From Massospora cicadina (taxonomy: Eukaryota > Entomophthoromycota > Entomophthoromycetes > Entomophthorales > Entomophthoraceae), in NCBI GenBank assembly GCA_022478985.1, contig JAKSZP010005648.1:22980-86979 (forward strand): 64,000 nucleotides of DNA, given 5' to 3'. The number at the start of each line of letters is the position of its first letter. Positions within the stretch are counted from its first letter, which is position 1. The notes below the pieces were generated by a model, which was given only the letters and a program-made list of their open reading frames with translations, did no database searches and was not told where the DNA came from. The position numbers and the translations under genes were made by a program. Shown here piece after piece: positions 12,992-25,144 of the stretch.

Positions 12992-13174
12992 GGGGAGGGT
13001 GCCTCAGTGGTAAAGCATGTACTTAATGACCACAGTCTATGAAATTAATCCTGGTAGATAAAATTTAAGTAGGGGACAATAAATGACTTTATTGCTCTGT
13101 GCACATGGCCCCAAACTGAGATAGCAAAAAAGTAAGGTGCTTATGGAGTTCCAGGCCTATAAGAGCGCTGCGCC
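12992..13174 (+). mobile_element. tRNA-derived SINE, copy 2
   Basis: It begins GGGGAGGGTGCCTCAGTGG, with A-box-like CCTCAGTGGTAAAGCATG and B-box-like GAAATTAATCCTGG. The body has GCCCCAAACTGAGATAGC followed by GGAGTTCCAGGCCTATAAG, the same words and order as the minus-strand copy ending at 7701. No clear poly(A) or target-site duplication was seen, so the ends are approximate. The copies differ at many positions, so neither is recent. Confidence 0.75.
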
Positions 13175-13826
13175 TTAGGGATCTAAATTTAGGTTACCAC
13201 TTTAAACTTTAGGTTTTCCATTAATTGGTATGGTACTGTTCCCAGGTCAGACCACCTCAATTAAAAATCAAAGAGGACTGCAGTGTGAACCTACCAATAA
13301 AAGTCTTTCTTACTATAGTTGAATCAGATTATTGTTATGCGTCTCAAAGGACAGTAAGCTTCACATTGTTTTTTTGTATTTAATGGTAGCTTAACCTTTT
13401 AATACTATTCTCCAATTTCATTACAATGTAAAAGACATACCAGAGGATTTTGCTAATGGTGCTCAAATAGAGAGACCACTATTTCACACTTCAACTCTTT
13501 ATACAAACTGGAACAATATAAGGTCATTCCATTTACATATTAGTTCTTTTCAGAGTCTCAGTTTTAAATGATGGGCTTTAAGGCAAATTATGCAATGAAG
13601 TTAAGTAAACGTCAGAAAATTACACCCCTTTTCACAGTAGAAATACATTTTGACTGGTAAGACATGTTTTTGAAATTATAACCAGCAGACTGCTTAGATT
13701 AAATTTATTACAGCAAGAAACAACAACTAACTCCATTTGCAAAAAAACTAAAAGACATTTTGCGTGGCTCCATAGAAAAAACCGATTTAATGCTTGCAAC
13801 CCAAATAAATTTCATGGAAAAGGTTT
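13175..13826. other. unassigned sequence left of GyA
   Basis: AT-rich. Just before GyA, the plus strand reads as a coding-like run around 13,727-13,826 (PFAKKLKDILRG, then IEKTDLMLATQ). It may continue to the right of GyA after 19,687, which would mean GyA landed in an older coding element. This is weak. Confidence 0.25.
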
Positions 13827-13831
13827 ACTAA
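13827..13831. repeat. target-site duplication of GyA, left (ACTAA)
   Basis: ACTAA directly precedes the left LTR and is found again directly after the right LTR at 19,682-19,686. Confidence 0.7.
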
Positions 13832-14618
13832 TTCGACTTTTGAGGGTTTTCCATCAACCTCACATTGCCCTAAACGGTTGATAAGATATCAAAAGCTGGT
13901 GTGGATGGAGCCTGGGATGAGCGAGTGTTGATTCTAACTAGGCCATGGGATGAGGTTTAAACTGAGTCAGGTCAATGGTTGGTACTTGCGTTAGGGCTGG
14001 GATTGAACAAGGTGATGGTGAAATGGGTGAATTTGAGGTTCAAGCTGGATTAAAGTCATAAATGAACTGAGTCATAGATGTGGTAGTTCAGCCATCAGAG
14101 AATTCTATCAAGCCTAGGACGATAAAATTTTGGTTACAGAATATTTCAACGGACAGAGTGTCAGGAATGATGGAGGATTCTGAAGTATTATTGCAGCAGA
14201 TGGCTATGAGGAAAGGAACCTTGGAACTAGAGATTCTTTGGTTCTGTTTCTTATCAACCTGCTTAGTATACACAATAAAGCCGCTAACTTAAAAGCCTTA
14301 TCTATCTTATTATTGCCATTTGTGGTTTAAATTGGTATATCTAGACGGAGGTCATGTTTGGCATTCACAAGCAGTAGGTGGAAATTGAGAGTTAAAATGA
14401 TAGGGCTATTTACTCCTTGTACACCTTGTCTTTGAGTCAGGGCATATTGCTCGGGGTAAACATACTCATGACTGTCCTCTAAGAGGTGTTTATCTAAAGC
14501 GCCTGCAGCACACGCACTAGAAGAATGGTCTGAGGAACCCTATCCGCCCTTTGGTCTTTGACTTGGGTCCTGCTTCCTAATTTACATGTGGCTCATTGGA
14601 AGGATCCAGAGCGTTACA
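13832..14618 (+). repeat. left LTR of GyA
   Basis: It aligns from end to end with 18,901-19,681. Shared words include GTATACACAATAAAGC, TTGCTCGGGGTAAACATACT and CGCACTA, and the end is GTTACA. As the 5' LTR it would carry the promoter. Many substitutions relative to the right LTR show that the insertion is old. Confidence 0.85.
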
Positions 14619-14879
14619 TAATATGGAGTTATTTACTTTCCTGTCATTGAGGTGGCGAGAAAAAGAGGAGCTGAGGGTAGTTGTGTTTCCTGTGTGGTAT
14701 CAGCATACTTTGACGCTTTTAATGATTATATTTTACAGCGGCGTTTTTGCTTCACGAGATATACCAGTTCTAGAGTGTGTGTCTTTGAGTGGTGGAAAAG
14801 TTTTAATACTGGTGTAAGCCAGAGAAAGAATTCCATCAGTGCTGAGTTCATCGGAGTTGGAGCTGATCCATCAGGCGTT

Positions 14880-15700
14880 TGCTGGGTGCAGCTCCAGGGG
14901 CGGTTGGCAAAGGCAGCAGGGGGTTAGGTTTTGTTCGCCTTACAGTTGAGCCAAGTTTTTATGACCTTACCAGTAAAGCAGTCAATCTGAGTATGAGAAC
15001 TTTTGGATGAGCAGGCGTTGTAGCCCGGCTCATCAGAGGAGTGTTTGAATTGGCAGGACCTGGTGGCGTGTCCAGATGAGGCGCAAGATTCAGCCTGGTC
15101 AGCGTTGCTGCAATGTAACCAGGGAAGGAAAAACGTGAGGGAATATGGTCAGATGTTTCATGCGCTGCCAAAAACAGAAAAGGTTCCAGAGTCCCAGCTT
15201 CCTCGCATGTTTTATCGAAATTTGCAAGCTGATTAGTTTGTGGTGATGGTGTCAGCGTGACCTGCGACAACATTGGAGGGAGAGATGATCTTTCATTGCA
15301 GTTGGAGCGGCAGATGGGCTTGGTGCAGGATCATTGGGAGTTGTTGCAGTATCCAGGGATTTTCAGGGGTTAGAATGCAATGAGACAAGCAGTTTCAGAG
15401 CTTGTACACAGCTCTAATAGTTTAGTTACGTGAGGAGGAAGGGAAGAGACAGGGGAAACCTGGGAAGGGGTGAGATACTAGAGTTGGAGATTCTGGTTGA
15501 AGCCCTCATTCAGTTTCCTGAGGTCAGGGGAAGAATAAAAATGCTCCCTATTATTTCGCAAGAAGCCAGTGATTCTGGTGTCCCAGAAAATTTGCCTAAT
15601 TTTCTTTATTCAATTTTGTAAATACCAGTGGAAAAGCTGGAAGTCATGGGAAGATGGAGTGCGGGAAGGTTCAAGTAAAGGTGACCTTGGGAATGATAAG
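14880..15700 (+). pseudogene. gag remnant of GyA
   Basis: The clearest part is the open frame at 15,045-15,236. It contains WSALLQCNQGRKNVREYG, then MFHALPKTE and LPRMFYRNLQ. This is the pattern of the retrotransposon gag capsid domain, in which V-x-E-Y-x-x-x-F-x-x-L is followed by a short helix ending in F-x-x-x-L. No CCHC zinc knuckle was found. Frames before and after are interrupted. Confidence 0.6.
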
Positions 15701-15975
15701 AATTATGTGGATGAGGAGTGGACAAATAGATGTGAAATTGTCATTACATGATAATGAATTCGTGTTATTGGCAGATGCCACCAAGAATGTTGCGGTCAGG
15801 CAGGTGCATCCAGAATCCTTTTGAGAAAGAGATTAGATGAGTTTTAAGAGGAATTTCATACTTTATCACATCCGCCTCATCCAGTGGTTCTAGGGAGAAG
15901 GTGATGGCACTGGTTCTCGTCCGCAAATAATTATGTTGGAGGGGAAGGTTCTGATGTCACCTGGGGCTCAAAGGT

Positions 15976-17240
15976 GTGATAGTGGAAGTTCTTGTCTCAG
16001 GGGTCGTCAGTAAAGCGTATGGGGGAATATCTATAGCCGCGCTTATAAGGATTTGCCGGAGGAGTACAAGGATTTTGCATCAGTGTTTGAACCCAAGGGT
16101 GAGGCTCCCTTTTCGACTACAGATGACTTTGTATTTGGGTTTCAGTTCAAGGAGAGCTCTGAGTTGCCAAGGGGATACCCACTTTATGAATTAAATTACT
16201 TGGGCTCAGAAAGCACCTGATGTTTTATGTCCACATGATGCTAGGCCTGGTTTTAATTGTGCTGTTAAAATAGCCTAAGGTTTCTTCAGTGCTGCTTATG
16301 ACAGAGGCGAGTGGGGAGCTGCGTCCAGGTGCAGATTACAGCGGCTCAATGCGGTGACAGAGCCTGACCTGTATCCAATGCTGCTCATGGAAAACATTCT
16401 ACCCTATATTTTGGGGTAAGTGGTGATTACCAAATTGGATCTAGTTGACGCTTTTAATCATATTCCCTTGGAGTCAGAGCACCAGTTATATACCACGTTC
16501 AAGTACCACTTGATGAAGTTTGAGTATTAGATTATGCCATTTGGGTTTCATAATGCTCCAGAAGTCTTCTAATGTATTATTTACGGTGTGTTGGGGGGCT
16601 TAGTGGGAAGGTTTTGCGTTGCCTATATAAATTGAATTCTGGTATTTTCCAGGTTGGTGCAAGATAATGTGTGGGATATAATGAGTGTGTTGGAGGCGGT
16701 AAGGGCGGGCGATCTTGAAGTTAAGGCCATCCAAGTGTGATTTATATATGGACTCAGTGTACTTCTTGGGTTATGTGGTTTTCTGGGTTAATAGTGATAT
16801 GTCCCAATAAGTTACGAACGGTGCAGGAGTGGAAGCCCCAGGAATTGGACCAAGATGCGGAGTTTTTTGGAGTGGTGAAATTTGTGAGGTTGTTTTCCTG
16901 GGATTTAGCTGAGTGGTGGGTGCCATTGAAAAGGTTGACTGGAGATGTAACCTTCGTTTGGGGGGAGTTGAGTAAAGGGCATTCCAGAAGGTAAAGAAAA
17001 GTCTGCTGAAAGTCACGGTTCTGGCCCATCCTTACCATAGCAAGCCAAATGTAGTTTGTTACTGATGCGTCAAACTTTGCACTTGGTGCGGTGCTATTGC
17101 AGGAGGGTGAAGATTGAGTTGAGCATCCTATTGTTTCTTCAGCCAAAAGATGATGACAGCTAAGATGAATTACCTTTCTACAATAAGGAACTTTTGGCAA
17201 TTTTGGCGGCATTGGGGAGTGGCAACATCACCTATTGTAC
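15976..17240 (+). pseudogene. reverse transcriptase and RNase H remnant of GyA
   Basis: The RT entry is YKDLPEEYKDFASVFEP near 16,043, then PRGYPLYEL near 16,170. The fingers/palm read INAVTEPDLYPML near 16,338 and TKLDLVDAFNHIPLE from 16,429, followed by MPFGFHNAPEVF. The catalytic YxDD is replaced by YIN plus TGA at 16,624-16,635, so both aspartates are lost. RNase H starts with VTDASNFALGAVLLQEGED at about 17,058. Stops at FEY-TAG-IMPFG and elsewhere look like CAG-to-TAG changes. Confidence 0.85.
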
Positions 17241-17639
17241 GCCAAACATCTGGTTGTAATCCAGACTGATCATCATGCCTTAGAGTAGTAAAGTCCCACA
17301 TCTGATGAATCAGACATGCCTGGTGGCATTTGATTTGGTTCAGTATGGCTTGCAGATCAAGTGTAAGTTGGGGAAACAGAATATGTTGCCTGATCTGTGA
17401 GTCATGATTCAGGGTTATGTTTTCTGTGGAGCCGTTGAGAAGGGTTAACACTGCTATGATGTTGCCATTGTTTCTGTTTATGACGATCAGAGGTTGGAGA
17501 GAAGGGGTGTAAAGAGAATTAGGACAGAATAGCAGAGGATCAAGTTAGACTGGTGGACATGAGATAAACAAGAAAATGGGGCGAGAAAGAGACATGCGGG
17601 GTTCTCAGTCCAGGGGAGTCTTATTTGCCATGAGAGAAG

Positions 17640-18640
17640 GATCTGGGTTCTAGTGATGAGTCTGCAGCAGGAAGGGTTGGCAGCTAACCGAAATCACCCT
17701 TTGGAAGGACATCCATGTGGGGAAAAACGCTAGACTTGGTTTGTCATCAGTATTCATGGAGGGAAGTGGGTGCAGCAGTACATAAGTATGTGGAGCAATG
17801 TGTAGTGTGCGTGATGTTGAAGTCCCGTCATATGGTGTAAGGGGGAAAAGAAGCCGCTTCAGATCTCACCTAGGCCGTTGGCCTCTGTAAGTGTGCATTT
17901 CATCACAAGATTGCCCAAGTCCCAGGGGATGGACGCCCTAATGGTTGTAGTAAATTGACTGACAAAGTGTGCAGAGTTTTTCCTATGCCAGTCAACATTT
18001 CTGCGAAGTTAGCAGTTAGGTTTTTGAATGAGGTTTTTTTTTCCAACATGGGGTGCTGGAGGAACTGTGTCAGATTGGGGTCAAAAATTCATGTCTCGTT
18101 TCTGGCTGCAACTCTTAGGAAACTCAAGATAAAGGACTGCCTTTCATCAGCTTACCATCCCCAGACATATGGCAAAACTGAGATAGTATATCAGTATTGG
18201 AACAATTTTTCGAGATGCTACGTCTCAGGGTGTTAGGTGATTGGGTGAGATGGGTGAAATTGAAACAATTTGGATACAACAACCACAAGCACGCATCCAT
18301 GGGGATGACCCCATTTTTCACAATTAAATGGTTAGCACCCAGAGGGTATGGGGCCCCAGAAGCAGGGTCAGAATCCAGTGGCAGATAAACTGTTGCATGA
18401 GACCCAGGATACCTTTAGGCTATTGAGAAGGAATTTGGTATCAGCGTTAACATCTCAGAAGAGGAAGGAAGATAGGCATTGGTAGAGGAAAGGTTTACTA
18501 ATTTGAAGATTGGGTTTTGGTAAACGCTCAGAACTATGCCGTGCATGTGAGAAGCCAGAAATTGGGGCCAGTTATGTTGGGCCCATATTCGGTAGTGAGT
18601 GCTTTAAATAGGTGGCTTTTGAACTGAGGTTGCTATGTGA
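17640..18640 (+). pseudogene. integrase remnant of GyA
   Basis: The zinc-binding end reads YVEQCVVC near 17,788. The core reads FITRLPKSQGMDALMVVVN followed by TGA and LTK near 17,897-17,965. SDWGQKFMSRFWLQLL follows near 18,073, then SSAYHPQTYGKTEIVYQYW near 18,146. These are the D, D and E regions of a gypsy integrase. The frame changes at least twice. VVVD-R-LTK has become VVVN-stop-LTK, consistent with C:G to T:A changes. Confidence 0.85.
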
Positions 18641-18737
18641 CATGGATTCATCAGGTATTGCATGTGTCAAAGCTCAAATTGTTCTTGGGGCAGCCACCTG
18701 CGAGGGCCTCCCCTTTGTTTCCAGCTGAGGGGGTCTG

Positions 18738-18890
18738 AGGAGTATGTGTTTGAGGTGAGTTTGGACATGTTGGTGGTGCAGGGTTATCAATCATTCTTGC
18801 TCCGGTGGTTTCACTAGTTGAGGAGGCCAGGTGGAAGACTTCCAGAGATTGTGCTCAGTGTCCTGTAAAGATGTGAGAGTTCTTCAAGTA
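18738..18890 (+). pseudogene. chromodomain-like tail of GyA
   Basis: EEYVFEVSLDMLVVQGY is followed by SFLLRWF. After a frame change comes ARWKTSRDCAQCP, then EFFKY. This matches the order of a chromodomain: EYxVE-IL, a beta strand with a K/R-W motif, TWEP-like, then a C-terminal helix. It sits directly before the G-tract and 3' LTR, as expected. Confidence 0.6.
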
Positions 18891-18892
18891 TG

Positions 18893-18900
18893 TGGGGGGG
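18893..18900 (+). other. polypurine tract of GyA
   Basis: A run of seven G residues after GT directly precedes the right LTR. Such tracts prime plus-strand DNA synthesis in LTR elements. Confidence 0.6.
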
Positions 18901-19681
18901 TGATGTGAAGGTTGAAGCTTTCTCAACATCACATTACTCTGATCTTTGATAATATAGGGCAAGCTGGTAAGAATATAGCAGGGGTTGAAAGAGTGTTGGT
19001 TCTGGATAGGCCACAGGATGGGGTTGAGAATAAGTCAGCTCAAAGGTTGGGACTTGCGTCAGGACTGGTATTGAACAAGTTGATAGTGAAATAGGTGTAT
19101 TCGAGGTTTGAGTTGGATTTGATAAGAAATGAATCAAGTCATAGATTGGTGGTTTGGCAGTAGGGAATTCTATTGGGCCTAGGAAAATGTGAGTTTGGTT
19201 ATGTGATATTCTAAAAGACAGAGTGTCAAGCATGACAGAGGATTCTGAACTATTATTTCAGCAGAGCGGTATGAGTAAAGGGACCTGGGAACAAGAGGTT
19301 CTTTGGTTCTGTTCCTTATCAACATGCCTAGTATACACAATAAAGCTGCTAGATTAAAAGCCTATCTATCATATTATTGTCATTTAGGGTTTTCATTGGA
19401 AATTTAGACAGTGGTCATGTTTGGCACTCACAAACAGTAGGTGGACTTTGAGTTTGAGAATGGAACAGCTATTACCTCCTTGTACACCTTGTCTTTGAGA
19501 CAGGGCATATTGCTCGGGGTAAACATACTCATGACTGTCCTCCAAGGGGTGTTCATCCACAGCGCCTGTAGCACACGCACTAAATGAATAGTCTCAGGAA
19601 CCCTATCCACCCTATAGTAGTTGACTTGTGTCCAGATTCCTAATTCATTTGTGGATCGTTGGAAAAAACCAGTGCTTTACA
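18901..19681 (+). repeat. right LTR of GyA
   Basis: Direct repeat of 13,832-14,618. Its first 35 bases line up without gaps with the left copy (CAACATCACATT against CAACCTCACATT). It ends CTTTACA. Confidence 0.85.
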
Positions 19682-19686
19682 ACTAA
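19682..19686. repeat. target-site duplication of GyA, right (ACTAA)
   Basis: Perfect copy of 13,827-13,831. Confidence 0.7.
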
Positions 19687-19958
19687 CATGATCAAGATCA
19701 AATCTATGATTTTAGATTTCAAATATCTAACCACTACAACTGCCCTTAATAGAAGGTTTATTTTGCAGCAATAAATGCTGAAGTATCTTGTCACTTACAT
19801 CTAAACATCTATCCACCAGTTTTATGTGTGCTATCCTACTATAATATCAATACTAGCGATGTAATTAGTATTAGAATTTTACATGACCATACTATTCATC
19901 TTTGATTAATTTTTAATTAGTTTATACCAGTCTTATAAACAATTATTCTATCAATTAT

Positions 19959-20650
19959 TGCTGATTCTGATTAGTTAAATTTAATTCTGGGATTTGATCC
20001 TGATGTTAATAAAAAGAAAAGCCATTTTTGTGCAATTGCCAGCAAAGTTAGTAAGTAAATTTAGTTATTTGCTATGTAACTAATAATTTATTCTTAATTT
20101 GGATTGATTGGCCTAAGGTGCTAACTAATTAGTGGAGGTTTCTGGAGTTACTGAAGTATTATAAAAATTATATATATGGTGGTTTATAATTCAATTAGGG
20201 TAATGCAGCCTACAGTATATAGCTAATTGGTTCCTTATACCCAATGAATGGCCACTAGCTCTTAAAGGTTGAGATATGCTGGAGCTTACTAAGGCGTTAA
20301 AACCTGCTAATTTTCAGAAGTCAGCCCATAAGGGGCAAGAGTTTGTATGGCAAAAAAAGCTGCTTTCTGAGGTGCCAACTGAAGAGTTGAGAACCAAACT
20401 ACCCTATATAAAACTCTTGTAACCTTAGTAAAAAACAGAGTTCTAAGCAATATAAATTTATAAAATATTTATTTCTATTTTAATGGTTATAGGAATAGTT
20501 GTCCTTGTCTATTTTCTCAAGAAGTCTGCAAGAGTATACTTGAGTGTGGGTTAAACCACTTTTTAAAGAAGACTTGACTGGTTAGTTGTCTTTATTGAAC
20601 TAGAAACATCCTTATATTTACAGAAAAGTTAAACCTGTGCAGTAAATTCA
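19959..20650 (+). repeat. left LTR of element E
   Basis: It starts TGCTGATTCTG. Shared words with the right LTR include CCTTGTCTATTTTCTCAAG, CAGAAAA and AACCTGTGCAGTA near the end. The copies are strongly diverged. Confidence 0.7.
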
Positions 20651-20665
20651 CTAAGTAAGAGAAAG

Positions 20666-20683
20666 TGATTCTCACTACAGGGT
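20666..20683 (+). other. primer-binding site of element E
   Basis: TGATTCTCACTACAGGGT differs at about 3 of 18 positions from the primer sites of GyC (42,867) and GyD (46,357). It lies about 15 bases after the apparent LTR end, which suggests that the LTR extends somewhat further than drawn. Confidence 0.6.
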
Positions 20684-23463
20684 TAGTTAGATTCTTTCAA
20701 TAAGTAATATCATAATCTTCATCATAAGCGAGATCACAAAGTTATATAAGGAGCTGGAGAACATCAACAAATTTACTTTAATATCAGAAACGAGGGCTGA
20801 CTTAACAAAAGTCAAAGAACAATTTAATAGCGGAAGAAACAGAGTTAGTTTTAAGACCAAAGATAGATTTTAAGGGATAATTTCACATAGAAAAATAGAT
20901 ATACAAGTATATTAGGAGCTTTTAAAAGTCAAAGGTTGCTCAAAGCTAATGTTGGGGAAATAGACAACTAAAGGGAGAAAAGATCACAAAACTAAATACT
21001 GGAAGATGTTGAGAAAAAAACGCCTGTTCTCAATTAGAAAAAGTTATAAAAAAAGCTTACCTATCTTATAGGAGGGTATTGATACAGCAAAAACTTTGCC
21101 TCCTAGAAACATGCCTGGTGGTCTTTATGCCATCTTGCAATGACCCCCAACAACACCTCAACTGCCTCTAGGGTTACTGGCCATGCTCCACACACCACCA
21201 TTGAGCCAGTGTCCACTAAAAATTTGTGGGCAATCCAAAATTACCAACAGCTCACCAGGATGATTCTCTAGCAATTTTAGATTACTCAAAATGACCTTGT
21301 TCAAGTATATTGATTTCCAGAAAGTGGTTGCATGATTAGATTCTTATATACTAAAATCCAAGATTGGTGCTACCCATTTGCATGAGGACAATTGGTAATA
21401 TGATGATGCAAAAAGTGCAGTCACAAATGAATTTGGTGGCCCAGAGATTATGGTTAACCAAAAGCAAGAATTCATGGGGATACAATTTAAGAAGGACAAA
21501 CACTTGGAACTTTTGACAATTAGTTTGACCAGAAGCTCAAATCCTGGCTGGAGTTAAACCAATGAGCGATTTTGATACTTTCAAACCAGTGAAAACAGCG
21601 CGCCAGCCTTACTTTAAAATCACTCTTTGCAATGATTTCAACATTAGCAAACAACACTAAAACTCTCAAAATGTAGAATACTTAGTAATTTTGGGGTTTA
21701 CTTTAAATGCGAAAAACCATAATTTAAACTAAACTTATACTATGTTAAATTGGGAAAATTTTGTATCAGGAAAATAAATTTCAGTAGATATCAAACAAGT
21801 TTCATCTGATTTGACTATTATGTAGAGCCAAAGGACACTACGCCATTCAATGTTGGCAAGAATAACAAGAATTAAATAAACTTTGTGCTATATTGAGAAT
21901 AGAGAAAATCTAGTCAGATGGTGGAAAAGGCGATGCAGTCTAGATGTTAAACATACTAGAATTGCATGCCATCATGTTGTAACAGACAAACTGTAAGACA
22001 ACATATTAGATATCTCATTTTTGTTTATGTATGAACTAATATATTATCCACTTTATCATTTATAAACTGTAATGTGAGCATGATAGTAAGAACTAAAGTA
22101 AAGCACTAGACCTAAAACTATAGCAGATGGCTTTTAACCATATCCAAATTTATATTTGATTAGGTGGAAAACTGCTCAAAAATGAGAAATCATACTAGAC
22201 AAAACTGGAAAATGCCGTGATCAACATTCAGTATATGGACAAAATGGAATTTATTCCATAATATATCCAACAAGTTGAGTCAAACTCTAAGCATATTAGA
22301 TAATGCCAATAATCAAGCCAAGGGTGTAAACTATCATCTTGCCTCTCACTAAAATGGCAACTGGCAATAAGGTCGCCTACTATGATACAAGTTGGATAAT
22401 TCGCAATTTTAAAACGGATATTTTGGACAGAGCCATCTAAAATTACTTTGAAATGGGTGATAAACTCCTATATAATGAAAAGCGTATGTTATGGTCAAAT
22501 AATTAATGAAATACAAACCAAATGCATAAAAACTGGATCTATAAAGGTTATAATATTACATATAAACATTAAAAATATATAAAAATGAACTATATTCCTT
22601 TTAGATTATATGTTGAAAAAATAAAAAAAGTAATTTTTATCTTAAATTGCCTATCAGAATCTTTAACTGCCTATGATGCCACATGGGTGGGGGGATATAA
22701 GACAATTGTAGTTGAAAAACTGATTCAAGTGGGGTGCTTGCTATGGATATAGCTAATCACCACAAAATATTCGCAGGTAAGGAGAGAAATTAAGGTATAA
22801 TTAGAAAAGAGCAAACAGAAGAATAATTAGATTACCCATCCCAAATTTTCCCCATGTTTTTGATTAGGATGCAAAATACAAAACTGAGGAGCTCACTTTT
22901 GGAGCGAGCAGACTTTGCATCAATGCGGCAAAAACTTCTCTGTTTGACCCCAATTATCCCCAAACCTGGCAGCTAATCAAGTCTTTTACTTGTGCGCTGG
23001 CTCTCATCACTTTTTGCTGAGCATCAACCTGCTTAATATGTTGAGAAAATGGATCCCGCCTGCCTCATTAATGAAGAAAGCTCACAATTATACCTCCTTA
23101 TGCCTATGTCGCTGAAGCTCTTACCCAATGTTGTCCACCATGGTCCGCCTGCTAAAGTGGTCTCTGGACAAAAGTTTCCCCAAAGCTTCCTCACCTACTG
23201 ATATGGCTTTCTGAGCTGATAAATTCTTGGCTATGTTGTGAGTTTTTTTATTTACAATAATCCCTTTGTTTGGCTCATTTGCAAATAAAGCTGCGTGGCA
23301 ACTCACCCTTTTGAGTTGAGCACCACTAGCGCTAAAAAAAAGAATAGTTAGATTACAGTCAAGCTGTGGGATGCGCTGAGTTCTACATGGCCATTTTTCC
23401 AAAATTGTCTCATATTTTATTTGGTTATAGTCTGTCTTATCTCCAATTATTTTTGGCAATTAT
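20684..23463 (+). other. interior of element E, no domain recognised
   Basis: AT-rich, with a more GC-balanced block at about 21,100-21,270 that reads MTPNNTSTASRVTGHAPHT and then NLWAIQNYQQLTRM, perhaps the start of a gag. Another block at about 22,880-23,460 is also richer in GC. An open frame at 23,121-23,459 (minus) is unassigned. I see no RT, RNase H, integrase or protease motif. Confidence 0.45.
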
Positions 23464-23937
23464 TGTCTGTTAGTTATCTTTATAGTAGATGTTGGTATTT
23501 GAATTCAAATGTTGATATAAATTAATGGTTAGTTGGCCAAAATTTTTAACAATGTTAGTAATTAAATTCAGTTGTTGGATGGTTCTGATTTTAATTCCAT
23601 ACTTAAATCACTAGGCTAAGGCGCAGACCAACTAAGGGATTTTCTGGAGCTAAAAGCTTTATAACGCTTTTTTGATGGTAGTTTGTAGGAAAAATGGGCT
23701 ATATGGCCTTTAATTAATGGGTAATTTTTCCCTATACCTAATAAAAGTCTCTATCCCAGAAAGGTTGCTCTACTGAGGTTAACTAAGGCATTGGAACCTG
23801 CTATCTCTAAAAGTCTTCCCAGAAGATTGATTTTTTTGTAGTGCAATTAAATTTTTAAATTGAGAGTCAACTGAAGAGTTGAACACTAATTACACAATAT
23901 AATATTTCTTATATAGCTAATATATTCAGAATTTTAA
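23464..23937 (+). repeat. right LTR of element E, first part
   Basis: It starts TGTCTGTTAG and follows the left LTR as far as the LINE insertion site. Its last 17 bases, 23,921-23,937, are one copy of the LINE target-site duplication. Confidence 0.7.
23921..23937. repeat. LINE target-site duplication, 3' side copy
   Basis: TATATTCAGAATTTTAA here and TATATTCAGAAGTTTAA at 29,204-29,220 differ at one base. The copies flank the LINE exactly. Confidence 0.85.
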
Positions 23938-23958
23938 ATTTTAAATTTTAAATTTATT
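23931..23958 (-). repeat. LINE 3' tail, AT-rich short tandem repeat
   Basis: Three to four units of ATTTTAA (plus strand) form the 3' end of the LINE instead of a plain poly(A). It overlaps the end of the TSD, so the exact junction is ambiguous by a few bases. Confidence 0.7.
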
Positions 23959-24049
23959 GCGAGAAGGCCGACCATGGGATGGACACTTCCAAATTTGAAA
24001 CAAAAGAGACAAAACTTAGTAACAGGGAAGGCACCCCAGAGAAGCGATG

Positions 24050-24613
24050 CTATCTCTTGTTGCCAGCGGGAACGTCACTTATGGGGGGGGAGGGAACGTT
24101 TGAAGGGGCCATAGCCACAATTGAACACGTGTGGAGGAAAGGGTCTGATTTGATGAACCAAACTGGGAAACAGGAGGAGACCAGCTGTTGGAGATGCGGT
24201 GGGAGGTATCCAAACATCCACGCCTGAGAGTGGTCCACCAAATGAGACTGGAATCTGTGGACAGCTTCTGGGAGGGTGGGGGTGGAGCCTGTGATGACAT
24301 CCAAAGCAATCGTGTGGGTAGTCCACATGGTGATTGCAACCACCAGAGCATGGAGGTAGGGTGGAAGGGAGGAGGCCATTGATAAAGCAAACATATCTCT
24401 TGACAGACTGAAGGGATGTGTTTGATCCTGGCCCAGCAGACGTTGAACTTTGTGCCATATCACTTTAGAGGTAGGACACTTCTCCAGGTGGTGGAATAGC
24501 GTTCCATACTGGCCACACACGACGCAGGATGAGTGTAAAGCGTTAGAGCGCTCAGCCATATGGTACACCCATCTCAGGCAGCGCCACACATGGGAACGTA
24601 TTTGAGGCTGCAA
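24050..24613 (-). pseudogene. LINE ORF2 C-terminal domain with CCHC zinc knuckle
   Basis: A 187-codon open frame begins after several frame breaks. It contains SSCVVCGQYGTLFHHLEKCP near its start, a C-x2-C-x8-H-x4-C knuckle of the kind found after the RT of many LINEs, where it may help bind the RNA or target. Next comes VIWHKVQRLLGQ, a typical helix in this region. The frame ends about 90 bases before the AT tail, as expected for the ORF2 end and a short 3' UTR. Upstream pieces at 24,723-24,911 and 24,911-25,099 join it to the RT in other frames. Confidence 0.8.
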
Positions 24614-25144
24614 CAGAGGATGGTGTGCGTATTTCTAGATAGTTTTTGGGTCTCAATGGAGTAAGGGATGTCCATCATGTCCAGGTAGTCTACCCTGGGT
24701 AGGACATGGGGCCATGTGGGGATCACGCCATCTTGGATGGGTAGCCCCTGTACCTCTTGTGTGAACTGAGGAGAGGGGCGGCCTCTCTGGGCTGTGTGTC
24801 CGCAATATTAATTCTCCACTCAGCACTCCGCATGAAGAGGAGGATTCGTTTGTAGTGGGTTTTAGTACCGTGAGGACCTGCGGCCGATGGGTGTGAAGCC
24901 AGGTATTTCATCAGGGAGTGAGGGTTCGATGGATTGTTAAGGCTAAGGCGCAGGAGATTTTGGAGCAGGCCGCGCGGGACCAGTGTTGGGAGGGGAGCGT
25001 AGGGGCGGTGACGGCCACAATCCAGGTGCCCAGGATCTTGGCAGCATGGGCTTTGAAGTCAAGCAGGCCCATGCCTCCATGATGATGAGGGCCAAACATG
25101 ACCTCTAGCCGTACTGGTGGTGGGCAGCCTGACCAAAGCCATCC

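Larger units (their letters stand above)
13832..19681 (+). mobile_element. full-length, inactive Ty3/gypsy chromodomain retrotransposon GyA
   Basis: Two direct LTRs bracket gag, RT, RNase H, integrase and a chromodomain-like tail in plus-strand order, and a 5-bp TSD ACTAA flanks the whole. The total is 5.85 kb, a usual size for a chromodomain gypsy element. The coding part has many stops, and the RT catalytic YxDD box is destroyed. A G-tract lies just before the right LTR. The LTR start may be 3 bases further in (TGTGAAGG), by analogy with GyC and GyD. Confidence 0.85.
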